NCBI GenBank assembly: GCA_046760105.1 | Contig: JBHIDJ010000007.1 | Span: 1-64,000, forward strand | DNA length: 64,000 nucleotides | Origin: JBHIDJ01 sp046760105 | GTDB lineage: Bacteria; Pseudomonadota; Gammaproteobacteria; Acidiferrobacterales; SPGG2 | Direction of reading: 5' to 3' | Part shown: positions 51,424-60,389 of the stretch, in pieces | How positions within the stretch are numbered: the stretch's first letter is position 1 | Layout: each line of letters opens with the position of its first letter | The notes under the pieces: generated by a model | The model's database searches: none | Seen by the model: only the letters and a program-made list of their open reading frames with translations | Told to the model about the DNA's origin: nothing | Made by a program: the position numbers and the translations under genes

Positions 51424-51792
51424 TCAGAGAGCGTTTTGCAGCCACCGCACACGGTCGCCGTGGCGCGCCCCGCTTACGGCGACAATATCAAATCGACACG
51501 GTTTCTTCGAGACCTTCCTGTTTCGTTGCAGATAATGGGCTGCTGTGGCCCTCAGTCTTGCCTGCTTGCGCGCATCAATCGTCTCCGCAGGCGTACCAAA
51601 ATCATCTGAACGTCTATAGCGCACCTCAACGAACACCACGACATCGCGTTCCTGCATGATCAAGTCGATCTCGCCAAAAGGCGCACGATAATTGCGGTGA
51701 AGCAGCTGCAGCCCTTGATCTCTCAAGTATTCGTATGCTGCGTGCTCGGCTTCACGACCTTGGCGCAGGTGTGTCGCTTGTCTCCGTGTCAC
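51424..51792 (-). CDS. yraN: YraN family protein (UPF0102)
   Basis: YraN proteins have a restriction-endonuclease-like fold; their role is unknown, with suggested links to Holliday-junction processing and competence. The 122-residue protein has the family pattern GREAEHAAYEYLRDQG, HRNYRAPFGEIDLI and VVFVEVRYR, giving the Glu-Asp-Glu-x-Lys-type active-site arrangement (GEIDLI, VEVR). It starts inside the end of lpoA (41-base overlap) and is followed by diaA. Confidence 0.92.
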   Translation of the reverse strand: MTRRQATHLRQGREAEHAAYEYLRDQGLQLLHRNYRAPFGEIDLIMQERDVVVFVEVRYRRSDDFGTPAETIDARKQARLRATAAHYLQRNRKVSKKPCRFDIVAVSGARHGDRVRWLQNAL

Positions 51793-53704
51793 TGTCTATT
51801 TGTTGGAGTTGACTGGTGTACTGCATAAACGTGTCCAACAACTCTGGCAGACCCTTCGTGAACTTCGCCCAGAGTAACTGACGGTGTAGGCGACCATCGT
51901 GGCCGAGACTTAGGCTGCTGGTGACACCATTAAAGCGTACCGCGTTCTCTGAGCTAATACGATTCAAGTGTGGGATTATGGCGTAGCTGTCTACCCCTAA
52001 GGCGAATAGTCTATCTAACTGGGTGTGCGCATAGGGCCAGTCGACCTGGAGTGACCGCCTGAGTGCCTGTATCTTTCCGTCGTTGACAAGCATCCACGGC
52101 ATATCGCCGAACCTGATCCCTTCAAGATCGGTATCCTGCACCTTGTCCGGTTTTCCTGTAAAGATGTGTGACGTAGCATAAACTGGGATATTTAGCGCCT
52201 GGTGATAATTCAACTGCGGCTTTATTAAACGGCCATGTTTCGCATCCGCGGCCAGGAAAACAAAGTCAACATCTTTTCGTCGCCTGGATTGAAACTTTAG
52301 TTTCATTCCTAATCTTGCCTCAAGCGTGCGCTTGCGTGCGTCGCTTTGGGCGATGTTCAGCAGACGTTTGATCGGCTGCGAATGATCACTTTCCCATGAA
52401 TTGTACGAAATCGACGTCAGTAAAATACCACCGAGCTGCAGCCAATGATCCGCGAATGCCTGTTGCAAACGTTCGCCCCAGTCGCTATTGGTGTAAAGCA
52501 CGGCTGCTTGGCGATGACCGTCCAGGTAAGCGCGCTCGGCAACTTGTCTTGCTTCCTGGTCTGGCGGCAGACCAAACTGAAAGATGTGGCCGGGCAAAGG
52601 TTCATCATCATAACGCGTATGGCCAAGAAACAGCGCGGGTGTCGTCAGCTTGGCCTTCTTCACGACGGCATCTACCGCTTCGCGCCCCAACGGGCCAATA
52701 ATAAAGTCAGCACCTTCACGTGCCGCTTGTTCATAGAAATCGGGTGCGCGCGACGCATCATCACCGGTATCGTAAATAGTAATGACCGACTTGTCGGGAT
52801 CATTATTTGCCGCATCCATGGCGAGCACACCATCACGAACCGCCTTGGCGGCGACACCAAACTTAGAGCTGATGGGCACCAACAGCGCAATGCGGCTTAC
52901 GCGACCCATCAGCCCGGGCTTGCGGCTGGCTAAGGTAGCGAGCAGCGATTTCGAGATCGGATGCTCTGGATGTGTTCTCTTCCAAACTGCGATCGCCTGT
53001 GCAAGTGGTCCTGGCCGCCCCGCGTTTTCGATTACTCTAATCGCAAGTTCGAGCCAACCCGTCAGCACCGGATCTGTCGCCAATTGAAACTCGCGCTTGA
53101 GTGTTGCCCGGGGTAACGAATTGAGTATCTCCCAGAGCTGTAGCTGATTGTTCTCGATTTCATCCTTGGCAACAACGTAACGTTCACGGACAATCAGGTT
53201 CTTTACCGCCCCGATAGGGTCGCCCAACGCCAATTTCGCCTCTGCACGCACCACGTAGATTTGCGCTAACAGAGATGGATCTAGGTTACGTGTCCGTTGG
53301 GCCTCGTCGAGCAGGCCGATGGCCTCTTGGTGGAAGCCTGCATGGGAGGCAATTTGCGCTTCGATGATGCGTTTGCGTGCGCGCAGATTGGCATCAAGGC
53401 CCGTCTCGTTGATCTCCTTGATCTTTTCGCGCGCCTCGTAGATCTGCCCGGCCTTGACGAGCGTTTCGACTGCCTTCAGCTTGAGGCCCTGTTTGTGGGG
53501 CCCTTCAACCTCCTCCGCGACGCGGTCGTATTCTTCGGCGGCGCGCACGTATTCACCGGTGCGCTCTGCCTCTTCCGCGGTCGGGGTGGCAGGTGGTTTA
53601 CTGATGACGCGCTCACGCGGCGCGGTTGCACAGGACTGAAGCTGCAGGATACCGATCACCAACAGCGCACAAGTCAGGACGTGTGTGCGGGAGAGTAGCC
53701 TCAT
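51752..53704 (-). CDS. lpoA: Penicillin-binding protein activator LpoA
   Basis: LpoA is the outer-membrane lipoprotein that activates PBP1A from across the periplasm. The 650-residue protein (E. coli 678) has a signal with lipobox LQSC (Cys25), an N-terminal TPR-like helical domain (about 40-260), and a C-terminal periplasmic-binding-protein-like domain (about 270-620; IALLVPISSKFGVAAKAVRDG). The ATG shares the palindrome CATG (53702-53705) with an in-frame ATG of the divergent rsmI, so the promoters of the pair must be very close. Confidence 0.93.
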   Translation of the reverse strand: MRLLSRTHVLTCALLVIGILQLQSCATAPRERVISKPPATPTAEEAERTGEYVRAAEEYDRVAEEVEGPHKQGLKLKAVETLVKAGQIYEAREKIKEINETGLDANLRARKRIIEAQIASHAGFHQEAIGLLDEAQRTRNLDPSLLAQIYVVRAEAKLALGDPIGAVKNLIVRERYVVAKDEIENNQLQLWEILNSLPRATLKREFQLATDPVLTGWLELAIRVIENAGRPGPLAQAIAVWKRTHPEHPISKSLLATLASRKPGLMGRVSRIALLVPISSKFGVAAKAVRDGVLAMDAANNDPDKSVITIYDTGDDASRAPDFYEQAAREGADFIIGPLGREAVDAVVKKAKLTTPALFLGHTRYDDEPLPGHIFQFGLPPDQEARQVAERAYLDGHRQAAVLYTNSDWGERLQQAFADHWLQLGGILLTSISYNSWESDHSQPIKRLLNIAQSDARKRTLEARLGMKLKFQSRRRKDVDFVFLAADAKHGRLIKPQLNYHQALNIPVYATSHIFTGKPDKVQDTDLEGIRFGDMPWMLVNDGKIQALRRSLQVDWPYAHTQLDRLFALGVDSYAIIPHLNRISSENAVRFNGVTSSLSLGHDGRLHRQLLWAKFTKGLPELLDTFMQYTSQLQQIDSDTETSDTPAPRS

Positions 53705-53756
53705 GGTAAATATTGCTTATAAGGTCGCCGGTAGAGTATCCAAAGGGCGCGTATCC

Positions 53757-54605
53757 GTGTCAAACAAGGTGGGCGTGTTGTATGTGGTAGCGACGCCGAT
53801 CGGTAATCTCGCGGATATCACCCACCGCGCCGTCCAGCTGTTGTCTAAGGTTGACCTTATTGCTGCCGAAGACACCCGCCATGCTCGCAAGTTACTGCAC
53901 CATTTCGGGGTCGCAACAAAGATGATCGCATTCCATGACCACAACGAATTATCCCAAATTCCGAAGCTGCTCGGTTTATTGCATCAGGGAAAGTGTATCG
54001 CACTCGTCAGTGATGCGGGTACACCGCTTATCAGCGATCCCGGCTTTAAGCTCGTGTGCGCGGTGCATACGTCACAAATTCCGGTTGTGCCGGTACCCGG
54101 CCCTTGCGCCGCGATCGCCGCGCTATCTGTTGCTGGTTTGCCTACCGATAGCTTCGCATTCGATGGTTTCCCACCCTCAAAGGCGGTGGCGCGAGCAGCC
54201 TTTTTTGCCGAGCGCCAGCGCGAGCGACGGACATTGGTATTTTACGAAAGCCCCCACCGTCTGATGGCTTCGCTGCGCGCAATGGCGGACGCTTTCGGGA
54301 AAGACCGGCCAGCGGTATTGGCGCGTGAGCTAACGAAGAAATTCGAAACCATACGCCACGCAAGCCTAGGTGAACTCTGCGACTGGGTTGCCGCCGACAA
54401 GGACCAGCAGCGCGGCGAGTTCGTGGTGATCGTGGGCGGTGCGCGCTTAGTAGGCGACGTGACTGACGACACAGAAGCCGAGCGGGTGGTTCGCATCTTG
54501 CTGCATGAGCTCCCCGTCAAACAGGCGGCGACGCTTGCGGCTGAAATCACGAATCAACCGCGCCGCCGACTCTACCGGCTCGCACTCGATCTGGCCGATG
54601 ACTGA
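53757..54605 (+). CDS. rsmI: 16S rRNA (cytidine1402-2'-O)-methyltransferase RsmI
   Basis: RsmI methylates the 2'-OH of C1402 in the 30S P site; RsmH, also encoded here, methylates N4 of the same base. From GTG 53757 it has 282 residues (E. coli 286). It contains LYVVATPIGNLADITHRAV, AEDTRHARKLL, SDAGTPLISDPG and FYESPHRL, as in the tetrapyrrole-methylase fold. ATG 53703 would add 18 residues but coincides with the divergent lpoA start codon, so GTG is preferred. It is followed closely by rnpB. Confidence 0.93.
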   Translation: MSNKVGVLYVVATPIGNLADITHRAVQLLSKVDLIAAEDTRHARKLLHHFGVATKMIAFHDHNELSQIPKLLGLLHQGKCIALVSDAGTPLISDPGFKLVCAVHTSQIPVVPVPGPCAAIAALSVAGLPTDSFAFDGFPPSKAVARAAFFAERQRERRTLVFYESPHRLMASLRAMADAFGKDRPAVLARELTKKFETIRHASLGELCDWVAADKDQQRGEFVVIVGGARLVGDVTDDTEAERVVRILLHELPVKQAATLAAEITNQPRRRLYRLALDLADD

Positions 54606-54612
54606 GGTGGTC

Positions 54613-54639
54613 TTGCGGGATACGCAGAGCTGGTATACT
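54613..54639 (+). promoter_or_regulatory. Promoter of rnpB
   Basis: TTGCGG (54613-54618) and TATACT (54634-54639) are separated by 15 bases, and the -10 lies 8-9 bases before the mature 5' end of the RNA. It overlaps the end of rsmI and its spacing is short, as in strong stable-RNA promoters that tolerate it. Confidence 0.6.
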
Positions 54640-54647
54640 GATCCTTC

Positions 54648-55127
54648 GGGAGTCGGCCAGACAGCCGCCCAGCCACTTACCCTAGCGCGGCCCATCGGAC
54701 GCAGCTTCAGGGGTTCAGCGACGAGGTATGCCTCATCCGCGGAAGCGGCCTGCTAAGGTAAGTGGCTGGGAGGAAAGTCCGGGCTCCATAGGGCAGGGTG
54801 CCAGGTAACGCCTGGGGGGCGCGAGCCCACGGAAAGTGCCACAGAAAACAGACCGCCCGGCCACTAACTCCCATAAGGTCTTGATCGCATTCACGTTTCT
54901 AGACCGTATAGGAGTTAGTGGCTGGGTAAGGGTGAAAAGGTGCGGTAAGAGCGCACCGCACCGGTGGCAACACCGGTGGCAGGGTAAACCCCACCCGGAG
55001 CAAGGCCAAATAGGGGAACCATGGCGTGGCCCACGCCGTTCCCGGGTAGGCCGCTAGAGGCACGCGGCGACGTGTGCCCGAGATGAATGGCTGTCCTCGA
55101 CAGAACCCGGCTTATCGGCTGACTCCC
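54648..55127 (+). ncRNA. rnpB: RNase P RNA (type A), enlarged
   Basis: This is the catalytic RNA that removes tRNA 5' leaders. The universal core is plain: GAGGAAAGTCCGGGCTCC at 54769, CAGGGTGCCAGGTAACGCC, GGTAAGAGCGCACCGC, CCACCCGGAGCAAGGCC and GACAGAACCCGGCTTATCGG. GGGAGTCGG at the 5' end pairs with the 3' CTGACTCCC. At about 480 nt it is roughly 100 longer than E. coli M1 (377). The extra bases are in a P3 arm closed by a perfect 14-bp stem (54668-54681 with 54757-54770) and a P12 arm closed by a 12-bp stem (54860-54871 with 54911-54922). Confidence 0.97.
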
Positions 55128-55279
55128 GACCACCCGTCTGGTAGGCCCACCGCGGTCAATCCAGCAAGAAAACGTCCACAAACCGCGTTTGTCGCGGGTT
55201 CCGCAAGCGACCGCCCATCGGTCTTCGCTAAGCATCTGTCCTGAAAGAAAAAAAACACTTGGCACCAGTGCAATATCGC

Positions 55280-55309
55280 TTGACAGTGCTAAAAGAACCT
55301 AACTATAGT
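55280..55309 (+). promoter_or_regulatory. Promoter of mraZ and the dcw cluster
   Basis: A perfect TTGACA (55280-55285) and TATAGT (55304-55309) lie 18 bases apart. Transcription would start near 55316, directly before the MraZ boxes. Confidence 0.85.
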
Positions 55310-55318
55310 GTCGGATAG

Positions 55319-55353
55319 TGGGAAATTGTGGATATTTGTGGGATTTTTTGGAT
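55319..55353 (+). promoter_or_regulatory. MraZ operator: four TGGRN boxes with 5-base spacers
   Basis: TGGGA (55319), TGGAT (55329), TGGGA (55339) and TGGAT (55349) recur exactly every 10 bases. MraZ is known to bind tandem TGGGN boxes with 5-base spacers before its own gene, so this is the autoregulatory site. Two boxes have A in place of the third G. The array sits just downstream of the predicted start of transcription. Confidence 0.85.
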
Positions 55354-55368
55354 TAAGGCGCAGGTATT

Positions 55369-55824
55369 ATGTTTCGCGGTCTGGCCACCTTGAATCTGGA
55401 CAGCAAAGGGCGCATGGCGATCCCGACTCGGTATCGTGAAAGCCTGCTGCGCCATTGCAACGGTCAGATGGTTATTACCGTCGATCGCGACCATTGCCTG
55501 CTGCTCTACACACTGCCCGACTGGGAGGAAATCGAACGGAAACTGGTGAGGTTGCCGAGCTTTAACCGACAGGCGCGGCGCATGCAACGTTTGCTTATCG
55601 GTCATGCCACCGAGTGCGAAATGGACGGTAATGGACGCATACTGCTGCCCCCGCCACTGCGTGAGTTTGCGGGCCTGGACAAGACGGTGGTCTTAATCGG
55701 ACAAGGCAACAAGTTCGAAGTGTGGGCAGAAAACGCCTGGGACGCGCGGCGCAGTGAATGGCTCGGCGAAAGCGCTGATGACGACGGGAACCTTCCTGAT
55801 GAATTGGGCTCGTTGTCGCTCTAG
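55369..55824 (+). CDS. mraZ: Transcriptional regulator MraZ
   Basis: MraZ is a ring-forming DNA-binding protein that represses the dcw cluster, including itself. The 151-residue protein has two SpoVT-AbrB-like halves: MFRGLATLNLDSKGRMAIPT (1-20) and ATECEMDGNGRILLPPPLRE (about 82-101). Each has the DxxGR motif. The boxes it should bind lie at 55319-55353, 16 bases before its start. It is the first gene of the division and cell wall cluster. Confidence 0.97.
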   Translation: MFRGLATLNLDSKGRMAIPTRYRESLLRHCNGQMVITVDRDHCLLLYTLPDWEEIERKLVRLPSFNRQARRMQRLLIGHATECEMDGNGRILLPPPLREFAGLDKTVVLIGQGNKFEVWAENAWDARRSEWLGESADDDGNLPDELGSLSL

Positions 55825-55980
55825 TAGCGGCAAACGCACGGGCGCGCAGGGTAAGAGGGCATGCTGGTAAACCCTTCGCTCGGCGAGCACGGATGTCGGG
55901 GGTGGGTCGATAAGCGTTGCCACCCTGTGCGAGCGGGTGTTCGAGCAAACGCGGCTCTTCGTTTCGGCCGGGGACAAAAC

Positions 55981-56925
55981 GTGGATGAATTCGAGCATCT
56001 TCCTGTTTTGCTTGACGAAGTCATAGCAGCGCTGAAGGTGAAATCGGATGGGATTTATATCGATGCCACTTATGGGCGTGGTGGACATGTGGCGGCCATA
56101 CTTGATCGACTGGGCCCACGCGGGCGGGTCCTGGCGCTGGATCGGGATCCGCAAGCCGTCTCGGCAGCAGAAACACGGTTTAGCAGCGACCGGCGCTTCT
56201 CAGTAACGCGGGCACCGTTCTCGCGGATAGGCCACTACATCGACAGCTCGCGTTTGACGGGGAAGATCAACGGTATTTTATTTGACTTGGGTGTATCGTC
56301 GCCGCAGCTTGACGATTTCGGGCGTGGCTTTAGCTTCCAACGCACGGGTCCGCTCGATATGCGCATGGATCCCGATACAGGCGTTCCGGCAGCACAGTGG
56401 ATTAACAGTGCCCGCGAGAGCGAAATCGCATCGGTGTTGAAGAATCTCGGCGAGGAACGCTACGCAAAGCGCATTGCACACCGGATCATCCATGAACGCA
56501 AGAAACGAGCGATCGAGACCTCGAGCGAGCTCGCGGATGTCGTGGCAAAGGCGGTGCCGACGCGCGAACCGGGAAAACACCCCGCAACCCGGACGTTTCT
56601 GGCCATACGCTTATTTGTTAATGCCGAGCTGGAGGAGCTACGCGCCGCGCTTCCACAGGCCCTGAACGTGTTGGCACCGGGTGGGCGCCTGGCCGTGATT
56701 AGCTTCCACTCCCTTGAGGATCGGTTAGTGAAGCGCTTTATGCGAGAACAGGCACGCGGTGATGGACTACCACCCGGTTTGCCGGTCCGCCAGCAGGAAC
56801 TAAAGCCACGGCTAAAACTCGTCGGTAAGCCCGTGCGTGCAAGCGAGACGGAAGTAAAACGCAATCCACGGGCGCGCAGCGCTCTGCTACGGGTTGCGGA
56901 ACGGATTGAGGAGGATCGTGCCTAG
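55981..56925 (+). CDS. rsmH: 16S rRNA (cytosine1402-N4)-methyltransferase RsmH
   Basis: RsmH (MraW) methylates N4 of C1402 in 16S rRNA. GTG 55981 gives 314 residues (E. coli 313) beginning VDEFEHLPVLLDEVI. The SAM-binding motif is YIDATYGRGGHVAAIL and the family core GILFDLGVSSPQLDD. A further 40 residues are open upstream from ATG 55861 but are not family-like. RsmI, for the other methyl group on the same nucleotide, is encoded just upstream of rnpB. It overlaps ftsL by 8 bases. Confidence 0.95.
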   Translation: MDEFEHLPVLLDEVIAALKVKSDGIYIDATYGRGGHVAAILDRLGPRGRVLALDRDPQAVSAAETRFSSDRRFSVTRAPFSRIGHYIDSSRLTGKINGILFDLGVSSPQLDDFGRGFSFQRTGPLDMRMDPDTGVPAAQWINSARESEIASVLKNLGEERYAKRIAHRIIHERKKRAIETSSELADVVAKAVPTREPGKHPATRTFLAIRLFVNAELEELRAALPQALNVLAPGGRLAVISFHSLEDRLVKRFMREQARGDGLPPGLPVRQQELKPRLKLVGKPVRASETEVKRNPRARSALLRVAERIEEDRA

Positions 56926-57196
56926 AGGCATCGCCATGCTGATGGTGGCGGTGTTTGTGACAGCGATCACGGTGGTGGGACTACGCCACCAAAGCCGGCT
57001 ATTGGCTGGACAGTTCCAATCACTGCAAAGTGAGCGGGACGCGTTGAACACCGAATGGGGCAAGTTACTGCTAGAAGAGGGTGCTTGGTCCGAACATCGA
57101 CGCATTGAGTTACTTGCACGCACGCGACTTGGTATGACAACACCGGACGCGCGACGAATCGTGGTGCTCGACCTGCGTCGGAGGACGGAGCCATGA
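56918..57196 (+). CDS. ftsL: Cell division protein FtsL
   Basis: FtsL is a short bitopic protein that joins FtsB and FtsQ and activates FtsWI. From GTG 56918, with GAGGAGG just upstream, it has 92 residues: one transmembrane helix (about 6-23) and a periplasmic leucine-zipper-like coiled coil (HQSRLLAGQFQSLQSERDAL). ATG 56936 is an alternative that would leave almost no cytoplasmic tail. It overlaps rsmH and ftsI (ATGA), so translation is probably coupled on both sides. Confidence 0.9.
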   Translation: MPRGIAMLMVAVFVTAITVVGLRHQSRLLAGQFQSLQSERDALNTEWGKLLLEEGAWSEHRRIELLARTRLGMTTPDARRIVVLDLRRRTEP

Positions 57197-58911
57197 GCCG
57201 GCGCACAAGGGATATCGGTCATCCGATGCGTTATTGGATCGTTCTTGTCCTGCTCTTAAGCAGCTTGGCGCTATTGGGAACGCGAGCCGCTTATCTTCAG
57301 GTCGTGACGTCTGACTACCTGCAGCGGCAGGGCAATGCGCGTCATCTGCGCACGATCACGGACAACGCGCACCGTGGCATGATTGTAGATCGAAATGGCG
57401 AGCCGCTAGCCGTTAGCACACCGGTCGAATCGGTGTGGGCGCATCCGGCGACGCTTGCCAAGGCGCGCCTTAAGTGGAGTGGCTTAGCAGCGGCGTTAGG
57501 TCTACGCGTACACGATCTGTCGCAATTGCTGAGGAAGTATGCCGCGCGCGAGTTCATGTATCTAAAGCGTCATGTAACGCCAGAGGTCGCGCGACGTGTC
57601 AAGGAACTGAAGATCCAGGGTGTAGCACTACAGCGGGAATATCGGCGTTACTATCCTACGGGTGCCGTCAGTGGGCATGTGATTGGCTTTACTGACATCG
57701 ACGATTACGGTCAGGAAGGGTTGGAGCTGGCATATGACCACGTCCTTCGCGCGACACCGGGTAAGAAGCGGGTGCTAAAGGATCTCCATGGCAACGTGGT
57801 AGAAACGCTAGAGAGCGTTTCACTCCCATTGCCGGGCAAGGACTTGGTCGTAAGCCTCGACCGGCGCATCCAATACCTTGCTTACCGCGAGTTGCAGACA
57901 GCGATGAAGGCCCACAGTGCACGCGCTGCTAGCGCCATTGTGCTCGACGCGCGCACCGGCGAGGTCTTGGCAATGGTCAACCAGCCCGCCTTCAACCCTA
58001 ATAGGCGTGCCAATCCGCATGGCGCCGTGTTCCGCAATCGCGCGGTAACGGATGTATTCGAGCCTGGGTCCACGCTTAAGCCGTTTACGATCGCCGTTGC
58101 CCTCGAGAGTGGGAGATTTGCGCCCGGTACCCTGATCGACACCAACCCGGGCCGTTTTCGGGTCGGGTCAAAGATCATTCGTGATCCGCGCAACTATGGC
58201 TGGTTGAATGTCGCTCAGGTCATAGAGAAATCAAGCAACGTGGGTGCAGCCAAGATCGCGCTTGAGATGGACAAATATCGCATCTGGCAGATGTTCAGAC
58301 ATGTGGGCTTCGGAGACTTGACCGGCAGTCGATTACCGGGTGAATCCGCCGGGCTGTTGAATCCGTCCTCCAGTTGGGTTCCGATTGACCAGGCGAACGT
58401 ATCCTTTGGTTATGGGATTTCGGTGACGGCCCTGCAGCTGGCGCGCGCCTATGCCACATTGGCGAATGACGGTGTGATCGTACCCATCACGCTGTTGCGC
58501 CGTACGCGTTCGGTTCGCGGTCAGCGGGTGATGTCGTACCGTACAGCGAGGCAGATCCGCAGCATGCTCGAATTGGCCGTGAGCAACGAGGGTACAGGCA
58601 CCGCCGCGCAGGTCACACACTATACAGTGGCCGGAAAGACCGGGACTGTCCATAAGCTTGTGTCCGGCGACTATGTAGACGATCGTTATGTGGCGTCGTT
58701 TGCTGGCATGGCGCCAGCGTCGAACCCACGCCTCGTAATGGTCGTCACCGTAGACGAACCGGCTGAACGCGGACACTTCGGCGGACAAACGGCCGCGCCG
58801 GTGTTTAGTCGCGTGATGGCAGGCGCGTTGCGGTTGCTGAACACCCCACCGGATACACCGGAGCCCCGGTTACAGTGGGCAGCCCCGAAGGAAAACAATC
58901 ACACCACGTGA
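57193..58911 (+). CDS. ftsI: Peptidoglycan D,D-transpeptidase FtsI (PBP3)
   Basis: FtsI crosslinks septal peptidoglycan together with FtsW. The 572-residue class B PBP has an N-terminal transmembrane helix (about 13-32), a pedestal domain (about 55-220, RGMIVDRNGEPLAVS) and the transpeptidase domain. The active-site motifs are S293-T-L-K296 in EPGSTLKPFT, S347-S-N349 in EKSSNVG, and K482-T-G-T in AGKTGTVHK. It sits between ftsL and murE as usual. Confidence 0.98.
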   Translation: MSRRTRDIGHPMRYWIVLVLLLSSLALLGTRAAYLQVVTSDYLQRQGNARHLRTITDNAHRGMIVDRNGEPLAVSTPVESVWAHPATLAKARLKWSGLAAALGLRVHDLSQLLRKYAAREFMYLKRHVTPEVARRVKELKIQGVALQREYRRYYPTGAVSGHVIGFTDIDDYGQEGLELAYDHVLRATPGKKRVLKDLHGNVVETLESVSLPLPGKDLVVSLDRRIQYLAYRELQTAMKAHSARAASAIVLDARTGEVLAMVNQPAFNPNRRANPHGAVFRNRAVTDVFEPGSTLKPFTIAVALESGRFAPGTLIDTNPGRFRVGSKIIRDPRNYGWLNVAQVIEKSSNVGAAKIALEMDKYRIWQMFRHVGFGDLTGSRLPGESAGLLNPSSSWVPIDQANVSFGYGISVTALQLARAYATLANDGVIVPITLLRRTRSVRGQRVMSYRTARQIRSMLELAVSNEGTGTAAQVTHYTVAGKTGTVHKLVSGDYVDDRYVASFAGMAPASNPRLVMVVTVDEPAERGHFGGQTAAPVFSRVMAGALRLLNTPPDTPEPRLQWAAPKENNHTT

Positions 58912-60389
58912 TGGCAGGCACGAGAACAGATCGTCAACGTTTACGTGAGCTCGTGAGTGGGTTAGTTGACGTGTCTGATGGCGACGACCGTGACATAAGC
59001 GGCCTTACGCTTGACAGCCGGCACGTCCAGGCTGGCGACTTGTTTATCGCACTTCGCGGCACGTCGTTAGACGGCCGCGACTTCGTTCACGATGCCGAGC
59101 AGCAGGGAGCAGCCGCCGTGTTATGCGAGGCCGGTGATGGTCACGCATTTGCTGGTCTGTCGATCCCGGTTTTCGTTATCAAAGATCTGCGCACACGAGT
59201 GGGCATCATCGCCGATCGTTTCTTCGGATCGCCGTCGAAGCGGGTGGTCGTCGTCGGTATCACCGGTACCAATGGCAAGACGACCTGCAGCCACCTGCTC
59301 GCGCAGGCGCTGGATACACCGCCGAGGCGCTGCGCGTTGATCGGTACGCTCGGCAGCGGTTTTCCGACGGCGCTTGAGCCGATGGCCACTACCACCCCGG
59401 ATGCGATCGCAGTTCACCGACTGCTGGCGGGGTTCGTTCGCGCTGGTGCCACGCATGTATCTATGGAAGTGTCTTCGCATGCCTTGGAGCAGGCACGCAT
59501 CACGGGTATCGCTTTTGACATCGCAGTCTTTACCAACCTCTCGCGTGACCATCTCGACTATCACGGCGACATGGTTGGCTATGGCGCCGCCAAATCCCGA
59601 CTATTTGCGATCGACCGCTTACAGCACGCGGTCATCAACCACGATGATCCGTTTGGTCGCGAGCTTTTAGAGAGGCTCCGCGGCGAGCTGCACACCATCA
59701 GCTTCGGCATCAGCGAAGGCGATGTACACGCGCGCGAGATTCATCTCCGAGCTGATGGATTGGAACTGCACGCCGCCACACCCCAGGGCGAGATCAAGCT
59801 CCGCGTTCCGCTGCTGGGGCGATTTAATGTAGCTAACCTGCTCGCGGTTCTCACGTGTCTACTCGCTTGCGGATTGAGTGTGGAGGCGGCGCGAAAAGAT
59901 TTGCGTCGGGTACAACCGGTGGCAGGCCGGGTGGAACCCTTTGGCGGCGAAGCCGGCGTGCCATTGGTTGTTGTGGATTACGCCCACACGCCTGACGCAC
60001 TGGAGCAGGTATTGCGCGCATTGCGCGCGCATACTCGTGGGCGTTTGTACTGCGTCTTCGGTTGCGGCGGCGACCGCGATCGTGGCAAACGACCACAAAT
60101 GGGCCAGATTGCGGAACGGCTGGCCGACGTGGTGGTGTTATCGGACGACAACCCGCGCCATGAGCCGGGTGATCAGATCATTGACGACATCGCTGACGGC
60201 ATGCACACGACGCCGCGTGTAATCCGCGACCGCGCGAGCGCTATCCGTACCGTCATTCGAGAGGCCGCGCCCTCCGACGTCGTGCTCATTGCCGGTAAAG
60301 GTCATGAGGAATACCAGCTCGTCGGCGACAAGCGGGTGGCGTACAGCGATCGTGACACGGTGCGGAATATCGTGGGAGAGGCTGCGTGA
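58911..60389 (+). CDS. murE: UDP-MurNAc-tripeptide synthetase MurE
   Basis: MurE adds the third amino acid to UDP-MurNAc-L-Ala-D-Glu. From ATG 58911, overlapping the ftsI stop, it has 492 residues (E. coli 495). The ATP loop GTNGKTT is near residue 119. The motif D413-N-P-R416 is the hallmark for meso-diaminopimelate rather than lysine, so the wall should be DAP-type. A central Mur ligase domain precedes the C-terminal VVDYAHTPDALEQVL. murF overlaps by one base. Confidence 0.97.
   Translation: MAGTRTDRQRLRELVSGLVDVSDGDDRDISGLTLDSRHVQAGDLFIALRGTSLDGRDFVHDAEQQGAAAVLCEAGDGHAFAGLSIPVFVIKDLRTRVGIIADRFFGSPSKRVVVVGITGTNGKTTCSHLLAQALDTPPRRCALIGTLGSGFPTALEPMATTTPDAIAVHRLLAGFVRAGATHVSMEVSSHALEQARITGIAFDIAVFTNLSRDHLDYHGDMVGYGAAKSRLFAIDRLQHAVINHDDPFGRELLERLRGELHTISFGISEGDVHAREIHLRADGLELHAATPQGEIKLRVPLLGRFNVANLLAVLTCLLACGLSVEAARKDLRRVQPVAGRVEPFGGEAGVPLVVVDYAHTPDALEQVLRALRAHTRGRLYCVFGCGGDRDRGKRPQMGQIAERLADVVVLSDDNPRHEPGDQIIDDIADGMHTTPRVIRDRASAIRTVIREAAPSDVVLIAGKGHEEYQLVGDKRVAYSDRDTVRNIVGEAA

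Noticed and set aside
55861..55980. Upstream extension of rsmH from ATG 55861
   Set aside because: The 40 extra residues are not part of the family, and GTG 55981 aligns with known N-termini.
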